Source: Parus major (lineage: Eukaryota; Chordata; Aves; Passeriformes; Paridae). Taken from it: a stretch of DNA of 64,000 nucleotides. The notes under the pieces were generated by a model. It had not been told where the DNA came from. It ran no database searches and was given only the letters and a program-made list of their open reading frames with translations. Position 1 is the first letter of the stretch, and each line of letters opens with the position of its first letter. The position numbers were made by a program, and so were the translations under genes. The stretch spans positions 48,973,410-49,037,409 of the forward strand of contig NC_031774.1 of assembly GCF_001522545.3 (NCBI RefSeq), given 5' to 3'. Positions 1-12,250 of this stretch are shown here, piece by piece.

Positions 1-2060
1 TTCTCACTTTTCAACACGTTGTTACCCTCCCACATATCTATTCAGGCAGAAAAACAGAATGGTGAACCTCCCTCAGGGGTTTTAATGCAAGTCTGTTGAG
101 TCACCCTGTTTTTTGGATTGAGTTAGGGGTGTTGTATTAGGTTGGAAGGTGATAAAGATGCCGGGAATGTATGAGGAAAATCCTGTTCTCAGGCTAGTAG
201 ATAGAGCATAAACTCTATCCCCATATCTGTGCACCAAGGCTGTTGCTAAGCCTCCAGAGGCAACTAGCCAGTAGGAAATATTAGGCTCAGAGACCTAAAT
301 AGACAGCTGCACAGCCAGTTGGCTCAGTGCTGTGTCTACTGGGCTGTGTCTGTGGCTTCCCTGGTGGGAGTCTGGGAGTGTGCAGAGCTAGCCAAGGCTG
401 CTCCAAACGACTTCAGTGCATCAGTATCTTTGCACGTGGATGAGGCCATCAGTAGACACGGGAGTACAGGATTTGCATATTTCCCCAGCTCCTTATCTTG
501 CTCTTTGCCCACTGTGTCTCTCTGAGCAGAGCATTTCCAGGAAAGAGGGTCCTGTGTGTACCTGTAGTCCAAGCTCACATTTCCATACATAACATCAACT
601 CTGCAAGCTTATTTCTGAGCTGGAATTGTCTTGGAGCTTTACACCACTCTCCATGGCAGAAATGTGGCATCACAACATCTGCTTTCTGACAGAACGTTCC
701 TTTAAGATTTCATTGAGGATCACTTCTGATAAACACCTCCCAAGAATGCTTATTAAAGAAATTAGAAACTATGGTACATCAGGAAAGACATTTGTTTTAA
801 TTGAATTGAATTATTTATTTATTGAAAGCCTGTATTGTTCATAATGCCTAGGGCACCAGTCTCCTTTAGCTAGATTTTTACCAACGAATGCAACATTCGT
901 TTTAAGGGAGATATTTCTTACATTTGCCCAGTAATCAAGAATAGAATAGAGTGCTTCATAGTTGATAAATACCCTTGAGAAGAATCCTGCATGAAACTAC
1001 AGTACAATTTGAGTAGATTCGTGTTCTAATGTTGTTGAAATCCAGGTTGGTGGCTTTGTGAGGGCTATAGCTAGTCCTACTAAAAATTAGAAGAAATTTA
1101 AATTAGGATAAAAGTTTGGGTTTTTATGTTTGTCCCTGCAGATAAAGTAAAAAGTGTTATACAGAAAAGCAAAATTCCCAGCTGAATATGTGTGATAAGT
1201 GGTAAAACTGAGCTCTTGTGTGCTTGAGGTCTGAAAATGCAAAAGGGAGTGGGTGAAACATGATTAGTTCATTAAGTCACAATTGGAGAGAGGTGATATC
1301 TCTGGTAACTGATTCAGAAACCCCAAGATGTTTTAAAAATTCACTAAGGGTTAACTGTTAGGGCTCAGCATGAATGTGCCCCATTCAGGGGTGTTGCCAC
1401 ATGAGCATGTTAAACTGTTTGCCTCAAAAAAGTTATCAGCTGTTCTTGATTTCCCTTCTTGAAGATGATTTCAGTACAGACTCACCAAAATTGTCTCGTA
1501 TGCTTCAGACACCAACAGCACCCCAATTCCATGATCAGTCTTCTGCTTCCTTTTCCTTTGACAAAAATACTAAAATGAAATAACCCCTAAATCCTGTCTC
1601 TTATTCCCTATAGCTGCAGAACATCATTATACTCATCACTAGCAATCCAGCTGCATTCAGGCATTGAGGATGATCAGAAGTCATGTGGATGAGGTTGGGT
1701 GTTGTCTACCCCATTCCAGACCAGAAGGCCTGATCCTAAAAATGCAAAGATAGAAAGCAGACTACTGAGTAGCACTGTAGCATTTTGTTTCCTCCTTACA
1801 CTGTATTAAGGTTGGCTAAAGTGGCAGGCTCAGAAGTTAGGAAATCCCCAAACAATGTAATCAATCCTTCCATGCCTGTGGTGAGCAATAAAAGTTTATA
1901 TGAAACCTACAGCACTTCACACTGAATGGCTGAAAAATAGCACACATTTATCAGAATGCCTGAAAACACACCCCATTCTGGTAGAGCAAAGCAATCAGTG
2001 AAGCCATTCTTCACCTGAAAGATTTCCATTCTGTTTTGCTAACACACTATATTCAGTATT
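1..2060. other. AT-rich non-coding stretch, no gene seen
   Basis: I see no gene, splice-site-bounded exon or recognisable transposon here. Short open frames on both strands (for example around 319-590) overlap each other, match no family I know and are expected by chance. The one structured element is a small perfect hairpin at 883-901, listed separately. A stretch at 137-149 briefly resembles the reverse complement of a CR1 3' end, but the match stops after about a dozen bases. Confidence 0.7.
883..901. repeat. Perfect 8-bp-arm hairpin with CpG in both arms
   Basis: The arms AACGAATG (883-890) and CATTCGTT (894-901) are exact reverse complements around a 3-base loop, caa. Each arm contains a CpG, which is uncommon in this CpG-poor DNA. 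It could be a dimeric protein-binding site or chance; nothing around it settles this. Confidence 0.6.
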
Positions 2061-2080
2061 GATGTGTCTCTGTGCACAGC

Positions 2081-2180
2081 AAAGCGCAGCCTGTGCAGTG
2101 CTGGGACAGCTCATTCACACGGCAGCGATGTCGCCGTCGGTCGCGCTGCTCCGGCTGCACCGTGCGACTGCAGCTCCTGG
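2081..2180 (+). promoter_or_regulatory. CpG-dense micro-patch, possible first exon or promoter
   Basis: About eleven CpG dinucleotides fall within roughly 100 bases, while the surrounding kilobases have few. The patch holds an ATG at 2128 with G at -3. It opens a 28-codon frame ending in TAA at 2212-2214. The predicted peptide begins MSPSVALLRLHRATAAPG, which is basic, free of acidic residues and rich in A, L and R, as mitochondrial presequences often are, but I cannot assign it to a family. A longer overlapping frame, 2064-2504, begins at GTG and does not look coding. A donor-like cagGTATGC occurs near 2475-2485. Possible readings are an orphan or alternative first exon, a fragment of a retrocopy, a piece of CpG-rich repeat, or chance. 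No TATA box or supporting downstream exon is visible. Confidence 0.3.
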
Positions 2181-2504
2181 ATTAAAGCAGCACCCAACAG
2201 TGCAAGCAGACTAAAGGAGCTTGCCAGGGTTTCCCCCAGAGGATTTCATTTTTTTAAGGGGCTTTCAATCTGGCTGCTTTATCATGGACCACAGGTCCAT
2301 AAAGGGATGCTAAACGGATTAAGTGAAGGTGTACCCTCTAATAGCCCTAATCCAATCATTGTGGATGGGACTGGATTGCAAAATGCTGCCACATTTTTGG
2401 GGATTTCCCTAAGCAGCAGTGTCAATTGTGGTGCCTGGGGACAGAGCACTGGGATGGACCAGCTGTTGGCTTGTCCAGGTATGCTTTCTTACATTCTTCC
2501 ATAA

Positions 2505-3694
2505 GGAGTTGAAAATCACATTAGAATTAGATCCATGCCCATATCAACATTCTAAATGGCTTTAAATCTCTGAAACTCTCCATTGGAAACATCCATAAAA
2601 TTCAACTAAGGAGTTTCAGATCTTTTCTATTAATTTCTTTAGGATATATCCTTGTTTACCAACTCAGTGAGAGTCAGCCTGCGAAAGGTAGTATCTGAGT
2701 TTGGGATGCTGGCTTATAGATCTCGTATTGTTAGTTTTTCTTAACAGATGTTTTCTACTTCTAGTCAAAAAATTAAAAAAAAAAAAACAAGCCACATCAC
2801 ATGGTATATTTGCTCTTGGGATTCCGTTTAGCTTTAAAAGTAAAATAAAGAAGTAAAAGAATTTTTCAGATAGTTAACTGAGCACATCAAAAACTTTAAA
2901 AGCTTCATTCAAGATAAGCTTAAAAAAAAACCCAACACTACCAAACAGCTCGAGAGTTTCTCTTTATAATAAATCCATGGCCACTTTCGAACTTCACAGT
3001 TCTCACTGTCCTGTACACAACTCCCACTCAGTACATCACAGCAACAGTACAGATGGAGTTGTGATCTTCTTTACTCCAAAAGCACAGTCTTGTAGCTAAA
3101 GAAGGATATCTGTTAGCAGCTCAAGGTCTATATCATAGAGCTGAGCAATTCTCAGTACAGTGGTACATCCCAATTCGACAGGCAATCCAGTTCTCTGCTT
3201 CCTCTGCTGCACACTTTCTCCATCAAAAAGGTTCTCCACATGCAAAACACTCAGCCTTCACTGTTGTTTTTACATAAAATTGATTTAAGTGAGCAGAGTT
3301 GTTTATGATTGAGCTCAAGATCAGCACAGAACTAGATAGCTTTGCAGGCTTTTTGTTTGCATTCCTCCGATTAAAAATAAAAATGTTAAAATTTCCAAAA
3401 GGACATTTTAAAGCCTAGTAATCAATGCAGAGAGCTGAGACTTTCTACAGTGGTGGGAAAGAGAGGAGGGGGAAATTCAGCAAATTGAAAACACAGCTTT
3501 TCTGTCTTCTGTAGCCATGTTCTACTTGTGATTTGGCACTGGCCAGAGCAGCAGTAAAAGCTGGAGGTTGCAGATCACTGAAAAGCATGGCCGTGCTATC
3601 CCCAAGGAATGGCAAAGCAAAGTAGGGATATGTTGATCTATATATCTCCTAGGTAACCACCATCTTGAAGATCATGAAACTCCTCTATTTATAG
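2505..3694. other. Non-coding stretch, no gene seen
   Basis: Ordinary AT-rich DNA with a 13-A run at 2775-2787 and another A-rich run near 2920-2930. No open frame, repeat family or RNA gene is recognisable. Confidence 0.7.
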
Positions 3695-3842
3695 TAGCTG
3701 AGCACCTTACAATCTTAATGTGATTAATGAATGTCCTTAGGCCATCTGGGTAAGGAAAAGCACCTATTATCTGTATTTTAGACATGGGGAATGAAGGTCT
3801 AGAAACCTAGATTTCAAAAGTACTTAGATGCCTGATTTATTT
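3695..3842 (+). repeat. Ancient amniote interspersed repeat relic (MIR/L3-like)
   Basis: The string gagcaccttacaatctt near 3700 and the later block around 3760-3800 (cacctattatctgtatttta, then gacatggggaatgaagg) follow the layout of old amniote MIR/L3-type repeats. In those, a 'gagcacc...' segment leads to a 'tattat...atttta.agatgggga' core. The tail near 3811-3840 (atttcaaaagtacttagatg) resembles another motif common in reptile and bird relics. Divergence is high, so I call it an old, inactive copy. The exact family is uncertain because I am matching remembered patterns. Confidence 0.55.
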
Positions 3843-6425
3843 CAAACCTTTTTTTTTTTTTTTAGGATTTAGGATTCAAAATACATTTTAGGATATATAC
3901 TCATGCCTCAGAGAAACTGAAACTTGAGTATATATCTGGCATGGATACTCCAAGCATTAAGGATGTGATATACGTTTCACATCTGCAGTAATAAATTTTT
4001 CTTTTTGTTTGTTGAGATCTTTCTTTGGGACCTATGTTGAAAAAACTCAAAATAAATATCTGAGGTCATACAGGATAGCTGCAACAAAGCAGGCACTGAA
4101 AACAATTTTTTTCAGGCAGACTACACAATGGATCAGTTTCTCAAAATCATCTTCTTTTTCTTATACCAGAAGAAATTTTTGGATTTTGTGCAAAGCCTTT
4201 TGGGATTACAGTTCGAATTCTCACATAACCCCAAAATTCGTAGTTGGTTCTTTTCAGTATTGCAACCAGTCCCTGAGCACAGGGTGAATGGTAACTTGGG
4301 CTGTAATTATATATCACAAGTTAATATTTCTGCCAATGAGGAAGCAGGCAATCCAGAAGGGCAAGGGGAAGGAGCAGCCCATCGATTCACAGCTGTCATT
4401 CATCCAGTGCAGCTCTGTGATGGAGTTTGGAGGTGTCTCTGGCCTCCCATTCCACAGCCACTAGGAGGTGTGCTTAGTGCACAGGCACGCAGAGGAGGAA
4501 ACCTCCACGCCTGGTGAAGAAGGGATCTGGTCCAGCACGGGGAAGGCAGGACACTCAGGTAAAGCAGGACACTAGTGAATCACTGGAGCAGCTCGTAGTA
4601 AGCTGCTGTAGTTATTTTGTAGATTTGAGCAGATCTGTGGCTATCCTCATGTAAATTGGCTGTCAAAAATACTCTCTGTCTACCCCAGTGTGGTGAGGAG
4701 TGTCGAGGCAACTCATCATCCTCCCTCCTTACTTCACAGACACTCACAGATGATCAGACAAACACGAGGATTAAACTGCATGTATACAGATACTTTCTGT
4801 AAAAGGAATATGGGAAAAACACTGTTCCCTGGAGAATATGATTGCAGCCTGACTATTTATGCCTGATAGGCATGTTGCTCCTTAATTGTAACTACACAAG
4901 GAATAACAACATAAAAAAAAAAAAAAAGGACAGATGTTGAAGAATTTTCTGAAAACTGCTGTAAAAATTCCAGCTACCACAATAATCCAGTCTATTGTAG
5001 CCATACTGCCATACCTATACATCAATATATAACTGGAAGCCTTTCTTCTTCACTTTTTTAACATGTATACCTAAATACATAAGCACAAGAACATAACCCC
5101 ACTTATTGGGGGGATGAGAGAAGACACGGAGATTTCTGTTACCCCTAACATTTTAGAAATCTCAAAGGCAGAACATGTATCTTGTTCTAAGGAGTGATAA
5201 CTCCTTGATTAATTGACTATTCTCCTGTGCTCTCGTTTTCTATCTGCTTGACTAATACACCTTATAAGAAAAAAAAAACACTGCCAAGGAACACAAGCAA
5301 TGAACGTCCCCATCTTGTAATTGTGATAACTGTGCAAGGAAATCTATTTCAGGTTGGATTTTTTTGATATTTCTATGCCCCTCTTTTTTAAATTTTCCTT
5401 CTCCTTTTGCTGTGTGCACTGGGAAAGAGTGGCTAAGGAATGTATTGGTTTACTTTTCTTTTTGTGAGTGTATGCTGACTGTAGAAAGAGTTAAACATGA
5501 AAAAAAGAATGAAAATAAGCACGAAAGACAACATCCGTTCTCATTTCAATTTCCTGGAAGGAAAGTGTGGTTGGGCAGATGGTGCTTTTTTGTTTTACTA
5601 AACTGAAAGATCAGATGTAAATAATATACACAATATAGACTATAAAGATCATTGAAGGTGAGGTTTCTGTGCACAGAGAGTTGCTATATTGTGGAGAGTT
5701 TCTCACCCTTTAGTGATATGTCAAGGATTTTTTGGTTTTAGCTTCTTAATTTTTTCTGATGTTTCAGTTTGCTTACTGCACCCTCTATCTGCCTAGTCAT
5801 ATTTGTTTCAAGCACTATATTCCAGAAGCTTGAGTTGCATATTTCTTAATTCAGGCCCCTTCCATGAAGAGCCACGATATTTGGTCTCTGGCTGAATGGA
5901 CAGAGGAGAGTGGCTGGTTATTTGGCATCACGTGAGTCTCAATACTTTTGCGTTGCTGTCTTTCTTCATGCCCTGGCTTTATTGTGTGCTGTAAGAATTT
6001 GTTTTCTTTGTTGTTATCCAGTAGGATTTTTACATCTTTGGAGATCTTGTTTAATTTGTTTTCCAACCTGGAACATTAAATGTTCTTAAAGCAGAGCAGA
6101 ATTTGTGTTCTCTCATAATCAGATAAAAACAGATAATAATCATAATCAGAAAAAAATTATCAAAGGAAAAAAAACCCCAATGTTTTCTAAAATGTGTGTG
6201 ACTAAACACAGCTCAATAAAGTCATAGTGCTGTCCTCCTGATTGAAAGAGCAGAAAAATATACTGTGCTATGACTGGAAAGAAATAATACTGTGGTTTCA
6301 TTCTCAGCAGGATCACAGTGAGTGCTCTTCATTGCCCCTCATGCCCTTTATTAAATTGATAGGACTCAGACAGAGGACATTTTCATGTTTACACTGCAAG
6401 AATGCCTCTAACCAGTGCTGACAAG
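3843..6425. other. AT-rich non-coding stretch with homopolymer tracts
   Basis: Holds a 15-T run (3849-3863) followed by short repeats of ttaggat, and a 15-A run (4913-4927). A slightly GC-richer patch at about 4350-4560 carries a chance open frame. No gene or recognisable element is visible. The right end abuts the CR1 relic, whose 5' limit is fuzzy. Confidence 0.65.
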
Positions 6426-6429
6426 CTGA

Positions 6430-7817
6430 AAACACTTCTGTGAACATCTTGGTAGGTTTCTACCTCTCTGAACCTCCCTGGTCCAGGGTGACCAGCGTGG
6501 CTGAACAGAGAGTTTTGGTTGGAGCTCAGGAAAGCAGGAGAGTTTATGACCTTTGGAAGAGAGGGAAGGCTACTCAGGAGCACTAGGAGGTTGTGTGGGG
6601 AGAACATTAAAAGAGCCAAAGCCCAACTAGAATTTAATCTGGCTACTGCCATAAAAGACAATAACAATATTTCTATTAATGCATCAGCACCAAATGGAGG
6701 CATAAGGAAATCTCCATCCTTTATTGGATGCAGTGACAAAGGATGAGGAAAAGGCTCAGGTAATTCATGCCATCTTTTCCTCAACTTTTAATAGCAAGAC
6801 AAGTACGATAGGAAGCTGCAGGTACTCAGCTCCTTAAGACTGGAAGACAAGGATGGAGAGAAGAATAGAGCTCCCATAATCCAAGGAGAACAGGTCAGCA
6901 ATCTGCTACACCACCTAGACATACACAAGTCTATGGAGCTGGGTGGGATCCCCACAAAGGTAGTGAGGGAGCTGACAGAAGTGCTCACAGAGCCATTTTC
7001 TGTCATTTATCATCAGCCACTTGGCTGCAAGCTGGCAAATATAACACCCATCTACAAAAGCCAGAAAGAAGATCTGGTGAACTACAGGCCATGTAGGACA
7101 ACCACATGATCAGGCCCAGTCAGCAAGGGTTTGGGAAAGACAGCTCCTCTTTTTCTATGGCAAAGTGACCTGCTTAGTGGATGTCAGAATGGCTGTGGAT
7201 GTTGTCTACCTGGACTGTGTGCCCAGGTGGCTGATAAGGTCAACAGCACCTTGTCTTATATCAGATACAGTGTCCAGCACAGCCAGGACAGAGATTATAC
7301 TCAGCAATGGTGGGGTTGCACCTTGAATGCTGTGTTCAGTTTTGGGCCCCTCACTACAAGCAAAACATTGAGGTGCTGGAGCATGCCCAGAGAAGGGAAT
7401 CTGAAAGTTTGGAGAAGCACTTATGAGGAGTGGTTGAGGGAGCAGGGGTTGTTCACCCTGGAGAAAAGAAGGTTTGGGGGGACCTTATTCCTCTCTACAA
7501 CTGCCTGAAAGGAGGTTGTAGCCAGGAGAGTGTCAGTGTCCTCTCCCAGGTAATGAGCTCTAGGACAAGATTACATGACCTCAGATTGTGCCAGGGGAGT
7601 TTTAGATTGAACATTAGGAAAATTTTGTTCACTGAAAGGGTCAAGCCTTAGAACTGGCTGCCCAGGAAAATGATGGAGTCACCAACCCTAAAGGCATTTA
7701 TATAACATGTATTTGTGGTACTTAGGGAACATGATTAAGTTGTGGACTTGGCAGTGATATGTTAATGGTTGTATTTGATGTTCCTAAAGATCTTTTCCAA
7801 CCTTAATGATTCTATGA
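6430..7817 (+). mobile_element. CR1 non-LTR retrotransposon, 5'-truncated and decayed
   Basis: CR1 is the dominant avian LINE; an intact copy encodes an endonuclease/reverse transcriptase and ends in short octamer repeats, not poly(A). This copy holds the 3' part. A region around 6500-6760 and 6900-7090 corresponds to the segment before and at the start of the reverse transcriptase; 7195-7215 encodes VDVVYLD, the motif just before the first catalytic aspartate. The core of the RT domain, including the F/YADD box, is then missing, and the sequence jumps at about 7220-7260 to the C-terminal part and 3' untranslated region. The stretch from about 7318 to 7680 (for example ttcagttttgggcccctcac) is highly characteristic. 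The end, near 7790-7817, reads ...cttttccaacc...atgattctatga, with one terminal octamer. Frameshifts, stops and deletions make it a dead copy. The 5' boundary is approximate (6410-6500). Confidence 0.93.
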
Positions 7818-10800
7818 CACTGCAAACATAACTGCTGTGAAATTTTTATTTAACACTAATTTTTTTTTAGTAGTAAAATGGGTACTGTGGAAGAAGGAAA
7901 AAAATATGTTTTCTTAATGAAAGAATATAACTGTAATCCTCAGGAGAAATGACTCATATAAAATTATGGAACTTGCATATCAAATCAGAATGTCCAGATC
8001 TGGGGAAATCAGAAGACATAACCACTGTTATGACTTCTGTATAAATCAAGAGACTGAGGTAAACCAGAGAACTGGATTAAACTAAATTTTTTTAATGTTA
8101 ATTAAAAAATAAATTAGTAAGCTACACTAGTTATCTTTTTGTAAAACTGGTAATGCCGTATATAAACTATAAAACTGCTTTTCCTTTTTTTTTTTTTTAT
8201 TTTTCTTGATGAAACATTTCTGCTTATTAACCTGAGAAACCTGCTGATAGTTGTGAGAGTTCCAGTTTGACTTTTTATTGTTTTACATTCATAACTACTG
8301 GACTCAAGTGCTTTCAGAAGCATTTTAGACCTCAGTATAGAAAAAAATGTTGTTAGCATGAATTGAACAACTGGAGCTTAAAATTTTGATGACTATTAAC
8401 TCTAAAGTCCCCCTAAACAAAGAAACTTATCTTACTTTTTCAGCCACTCCTACATTTCAGAGTCTTTAAACATTTTTAGGGTAGTTTATTTCATCTGTGC
8501 AAGGAGTATGAAAAGAAGGACAAAAGTATATCTGTATATCTGTGATGTTACTTCTGTGCTAGTAAGAAAGTGAAATAAATAATAATAATAAAAAAAAAAA
8601 AACAAAAAAACAACCTGAAAATACTTCACTTAGTCTTAAGTTATACTAAAAACATAAATGAATTAATGTTTGGAGAAAACATGCCATTGGAACTAAGATT
8701 TAATAGGTAAGAATTTTTAACAGTAAGTTGTGAGTAAAAAAATATAATAAAAAGGAATATAATAAAAAGGAAAGACTCCAGCTTGCAGAACCTCCTGCCT
8801 TAGAACTTTCTTGAAATTTGAAAATCCCAGAGAGTGAGTTCTGTCTCATCACAGATAGCTCTGTAATAAATAAATAAAAAGAATAAAATAACTGAAAGCT
8901 CCAAAGAGAGCTTTTACCAGCTGAAAAAGAGATGCCAAAGCTCAGGCACTTCAGGCCAATGCTATCCTGCAGCTACCAAGAGGTTTTGGTGCACTAAAGA
9001 TGGGGCAGGCTGGCTGAGGGCCATGTGCTGCTAACAGGTACTGCCAGAAGGAAGTGAGGCTGAGGTGTAAGTGGTGCAGACAAACACTCACAAACAGGCA
9101 GGGCTTCACTCACTTGTTCAGTTTCCCACAGTTAAAAGCTGATGGGCTTGAAACAGTTTGGGGGTGATAAGATGAGCTGTAGTTAAAAAGGAAGGAAAGG
9201 CTGAAAACACCTGGGGCCCAGCCTCTATCTGCCTGTTGATCTCAACTGGAATAAAACAATATGTGCGAGCCTAAGATTTGACTCTGAGCCTCTCATATGC
9301 ATTCTGAAACCCACAGAAACTGACCAGGGGATATTTTTGGCTTTCCTTAGAGACATGCCCACAAAACCTCCACAAATGCTGCTGTCCTTAGGGACAGAGA
9401 TTTCTGTGCTTGCAAGACAGAACTCCGTGGATAGCTAAAGCATTAGCACACACTTGCACAGACACCTATGGATGGCACTCTAAACAGAGGAAGGCAGAGA
9501 CCATTTGCAAATAAAAGAGAACAATCCCAGGTTAAATTATGGACGGTTACCAAACAAAATGGAGGCAATGTACAGGCCCTGACAAGCAGCTGAGACTAAA
9601 ACCTGTTGAACTAGTAAGACACTGAATGTCCTGTGGCACCAGAAAGTAAAAAATCACATATCTGATTTCTCCTTTGCTTGAAAGAAACACTTCATCATGC
9701 AAACCCAAATCTTTGTTCAGTGAAAGAGCCTAGATTGCTACTCTTCATTACTCCAGGAGTCGATGTAGAAGTCAAGGCAGTAATGCCTTTCATCTCTTGT
9801 ATTATAAGAATTCATATTCATTTTTTATTTGAAATAAAAATTTCAAGGCAGAGCCACACAATCCCTTACAGTGTGTTTCTTGGTTGCCTTCATCCCTTAA
9901 CAACAGCCTTGAAAAGAGATATGGAACATTAAATTAAATCCCTATTTTTTTTCCCCCCAGTAGTTTGTTTCATCTCTTCATTTCATCTGCCACCTTTGCC
10001 AATAACATACTAATATGCTGAAAGCCCTTCTTATCTCACCTACAGTCAAGTGACTATGTCACTTTTGCTCTCCTCAGGAGTGCAGTGTCAGACCATGGGT
10101 CCTACTGTCTTTCACCAGGAGCTGTGGCCTGACAGTCACAATGCTCTGACTGGTGCTTGCTGACTTCTTAGTCATCAAGCTTTGGCTCGTGCATCTGCAG
10201 AGTGCTCTTCAAGGCTTTCAGTTTGAGGGTTTGAATATATACCATATGCATGCTGCTAGGTCCAATCCCAATCCAGAAACAATAACTTTCTAAATATGGA
10301 CTTTAAAATGGTGTAGTCATCATTCCTCTGCTTCTGCATATGAGCCTGACTCAGCAACAAGGGGTTAGCTTTGTGGTCAACAGACTGTTTCATAAAGTCC
10401 CTAAAGGGGACAGGTGGCCCAGTGGATGGGCTGTTCAGTTTGATATAAAAGCCACTAAAATCCCATCACTCTCAGCAGTGATCAGAGTAGCCGAGGAAAC
10501 AGAGCAACACATGAAGTGTAGGGATGGAGACGTCCCAAGTAATCTGACTGGTTTATATTAAGAAAGGATTTGACAGACCTGCTGGGTTTCTACTTAATGC
10601 CAATCAAGTCTGAAAGGGACCACTTGAGCTCAGGTATTTATCTCAAACTGATTTGAATTATCCTCACTTCTTGATTTTGAGAGTCCAGAAGAGAACACCA
10701 TGAAGAGAGTGTGTTGACATTTCCTACATAAAATGAAATTAAATCTATTCAAGCCAAGGAAATACAATGTAGGTGATACAAGAATCAGGCCCTTTGAAAT

Positions 10801-11100
10801 GACAACAGAAATAGAGCTTCATCAGGACTATGTGTTCTCAGAAAATCTTTTGGGAAGTGAAAACCTAATGAATTCTCCCACATCTCCCCCTTCATAGCAA
10901 TTAGGATCAACAAAATGCATACAGCGCATATCATACATATTATTACACCTTTTTCTGCCTAGTCAGTATAAGCTTTATGTTTCTTTTGCAGACATGTTAA
11001 CTAAAGAGCAATATTTGAGGTCAAGTCTGGATTGTCCTTTTTATTAGGCTAATGCTGCACATATGAAAACTTATTCAAAAGCAATTGTCTCAAATTATTA
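7818..11100. other. AT-rich non-coding stretch
   Basis: No gene seen. Contents are simple-sequence tracts: 14 T at 8185-8198, an (AAT)n then poly(A) stretch at about 8576-8602, a perfect 15-bp tandem duplication at 8741-8770, and (AATA)n-like sequence near 8863-8890. The stretch at 8930-9240 is slightly GC-richer but has no recognisable content. Confidence 0.7.
8741..8770. repeat. Perfect 15-bp tandem duplication
   Basis: The unit aatataataaaaagg occurs twice in immediate succession (8741-8755 and 8756-8770) without a mismatch. This suggests a recent slippage or small duplication in an A-rich context. Confidence 0.9.
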
Positions 11101-12250
11101 CCAGCACTTAAATGATCATTGCAGAAATCACAGGAAAGAAGGATAGTGCTTACCAAAACCCCAAGAAAATACTTCAGATTGTTTTTCTTTCATTGCCAAG
11201 CAGCGAGGGTCAAGTGAACTGTATTATTTGCAAATATCCACCTTCTCAGAATGTCACAAGCAGCTGTAACATATCCACTAGCAGCAATTTCCACTTGGCT
11301 CTATCCAGAGGGGAGAAAATTACCAGGAGCTGAGTTGTTTATAATTCCCTCAACCCTGAGGGTAATTCTGTTCACCAATTACTTTAAATTAAAGTTAGGT
11401 AATTCGACACGTCTGTTTGATACCCGACCGCAAACTCTTAAGCAAACCCAAGAGTTGGATAGTTTACTTCCCCAATATTCCACAGAATTTCATTATTGCA
11501 ACCATAACAGGAAAGGGAAAATGAGAAATTGTACAGACTTGTGAACCGGTAGGGCTTGGGGGTTTTTCATCACTGTTGCCACATTAAGAGGTCCCAATAG
11601 ATCTGAGAAAGAGGAAGTTGGAAGGCAGTTTTTCTCCTGGGATGAGGGTTCCCAATCAAACATAGCAAAGATAGTAAGAACTGAGCAACAAGAAGCCTCC
11701 AAGTGCAGTGTTTGACAGGAAAAGAAATCCGCTTTCTGTAGTGAGATGATTTCACACCTTTTGTCTTTGCATACAGTTACAACACTACCCAGAAAAGGCT
11801 GTACCCATGCAGAGAGAACCTATTTTATCTGCAGTGTGTGGTTTTTGATCTCTAGGGCCAGTCATTTAAATTACATAGTTGAATCCTGAGCTGGGTTATA
11901 TCTAAACTTGGAAAGTTTTTTAAAGTTGGGCATACCTGTTAAACATTTTATTGGTGATGAGTGTGTGTACACTCCATTTCTGTATCTCTTTGTGAGTAAT
12001 GAATTGGCTGCCAGGTGCTGTGACTGAACTGCGTGACTCACTCCATGGATTCGTTTTACGAACCGGTGAAACCAGAGGCTGGTAACACCTATCCTTTGTA
12101 AGAACTTTTTACATGTTGTAATTCTACAAATGAACACTTTCTTTTTTCCCTTTTTTTTAAAAACACAAAAGATTACACCGATGAACTTTAAAAACGTACA
12201 AGCTGACTCAAAATTCATTCATGTTATGCTGAGCTGTGTACTAAACTGTT
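11101..12250. other. Non-coding stretch with two small CpG-retaining spots
   Basis: No gene seen. Two short spots keep several CpGs: about 11403-11432 (four CpGs) and about 12030-12065 (four CpGs beside a consensus AP-1 site TGACTCA at 12034-12040). They could be parts of regulatory elements, but the evidence is thin. The overlapping open frames here (11112-12218) lie on both strands and are likely chance. Confidence 0.5.

Noticed and set aside
137..149. A string resembling the reverse complement of a CR1 3' end
   Set aside because: The match covers about a dozen bases and does not continue into the expected flanking sequence.
2064..2504. A 146-codon frame across the CpG-dense patch
   Set aside because: It begins at GTG and has no recognisable domain. 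Only the short ATG frame and CpG density were kept as observations.
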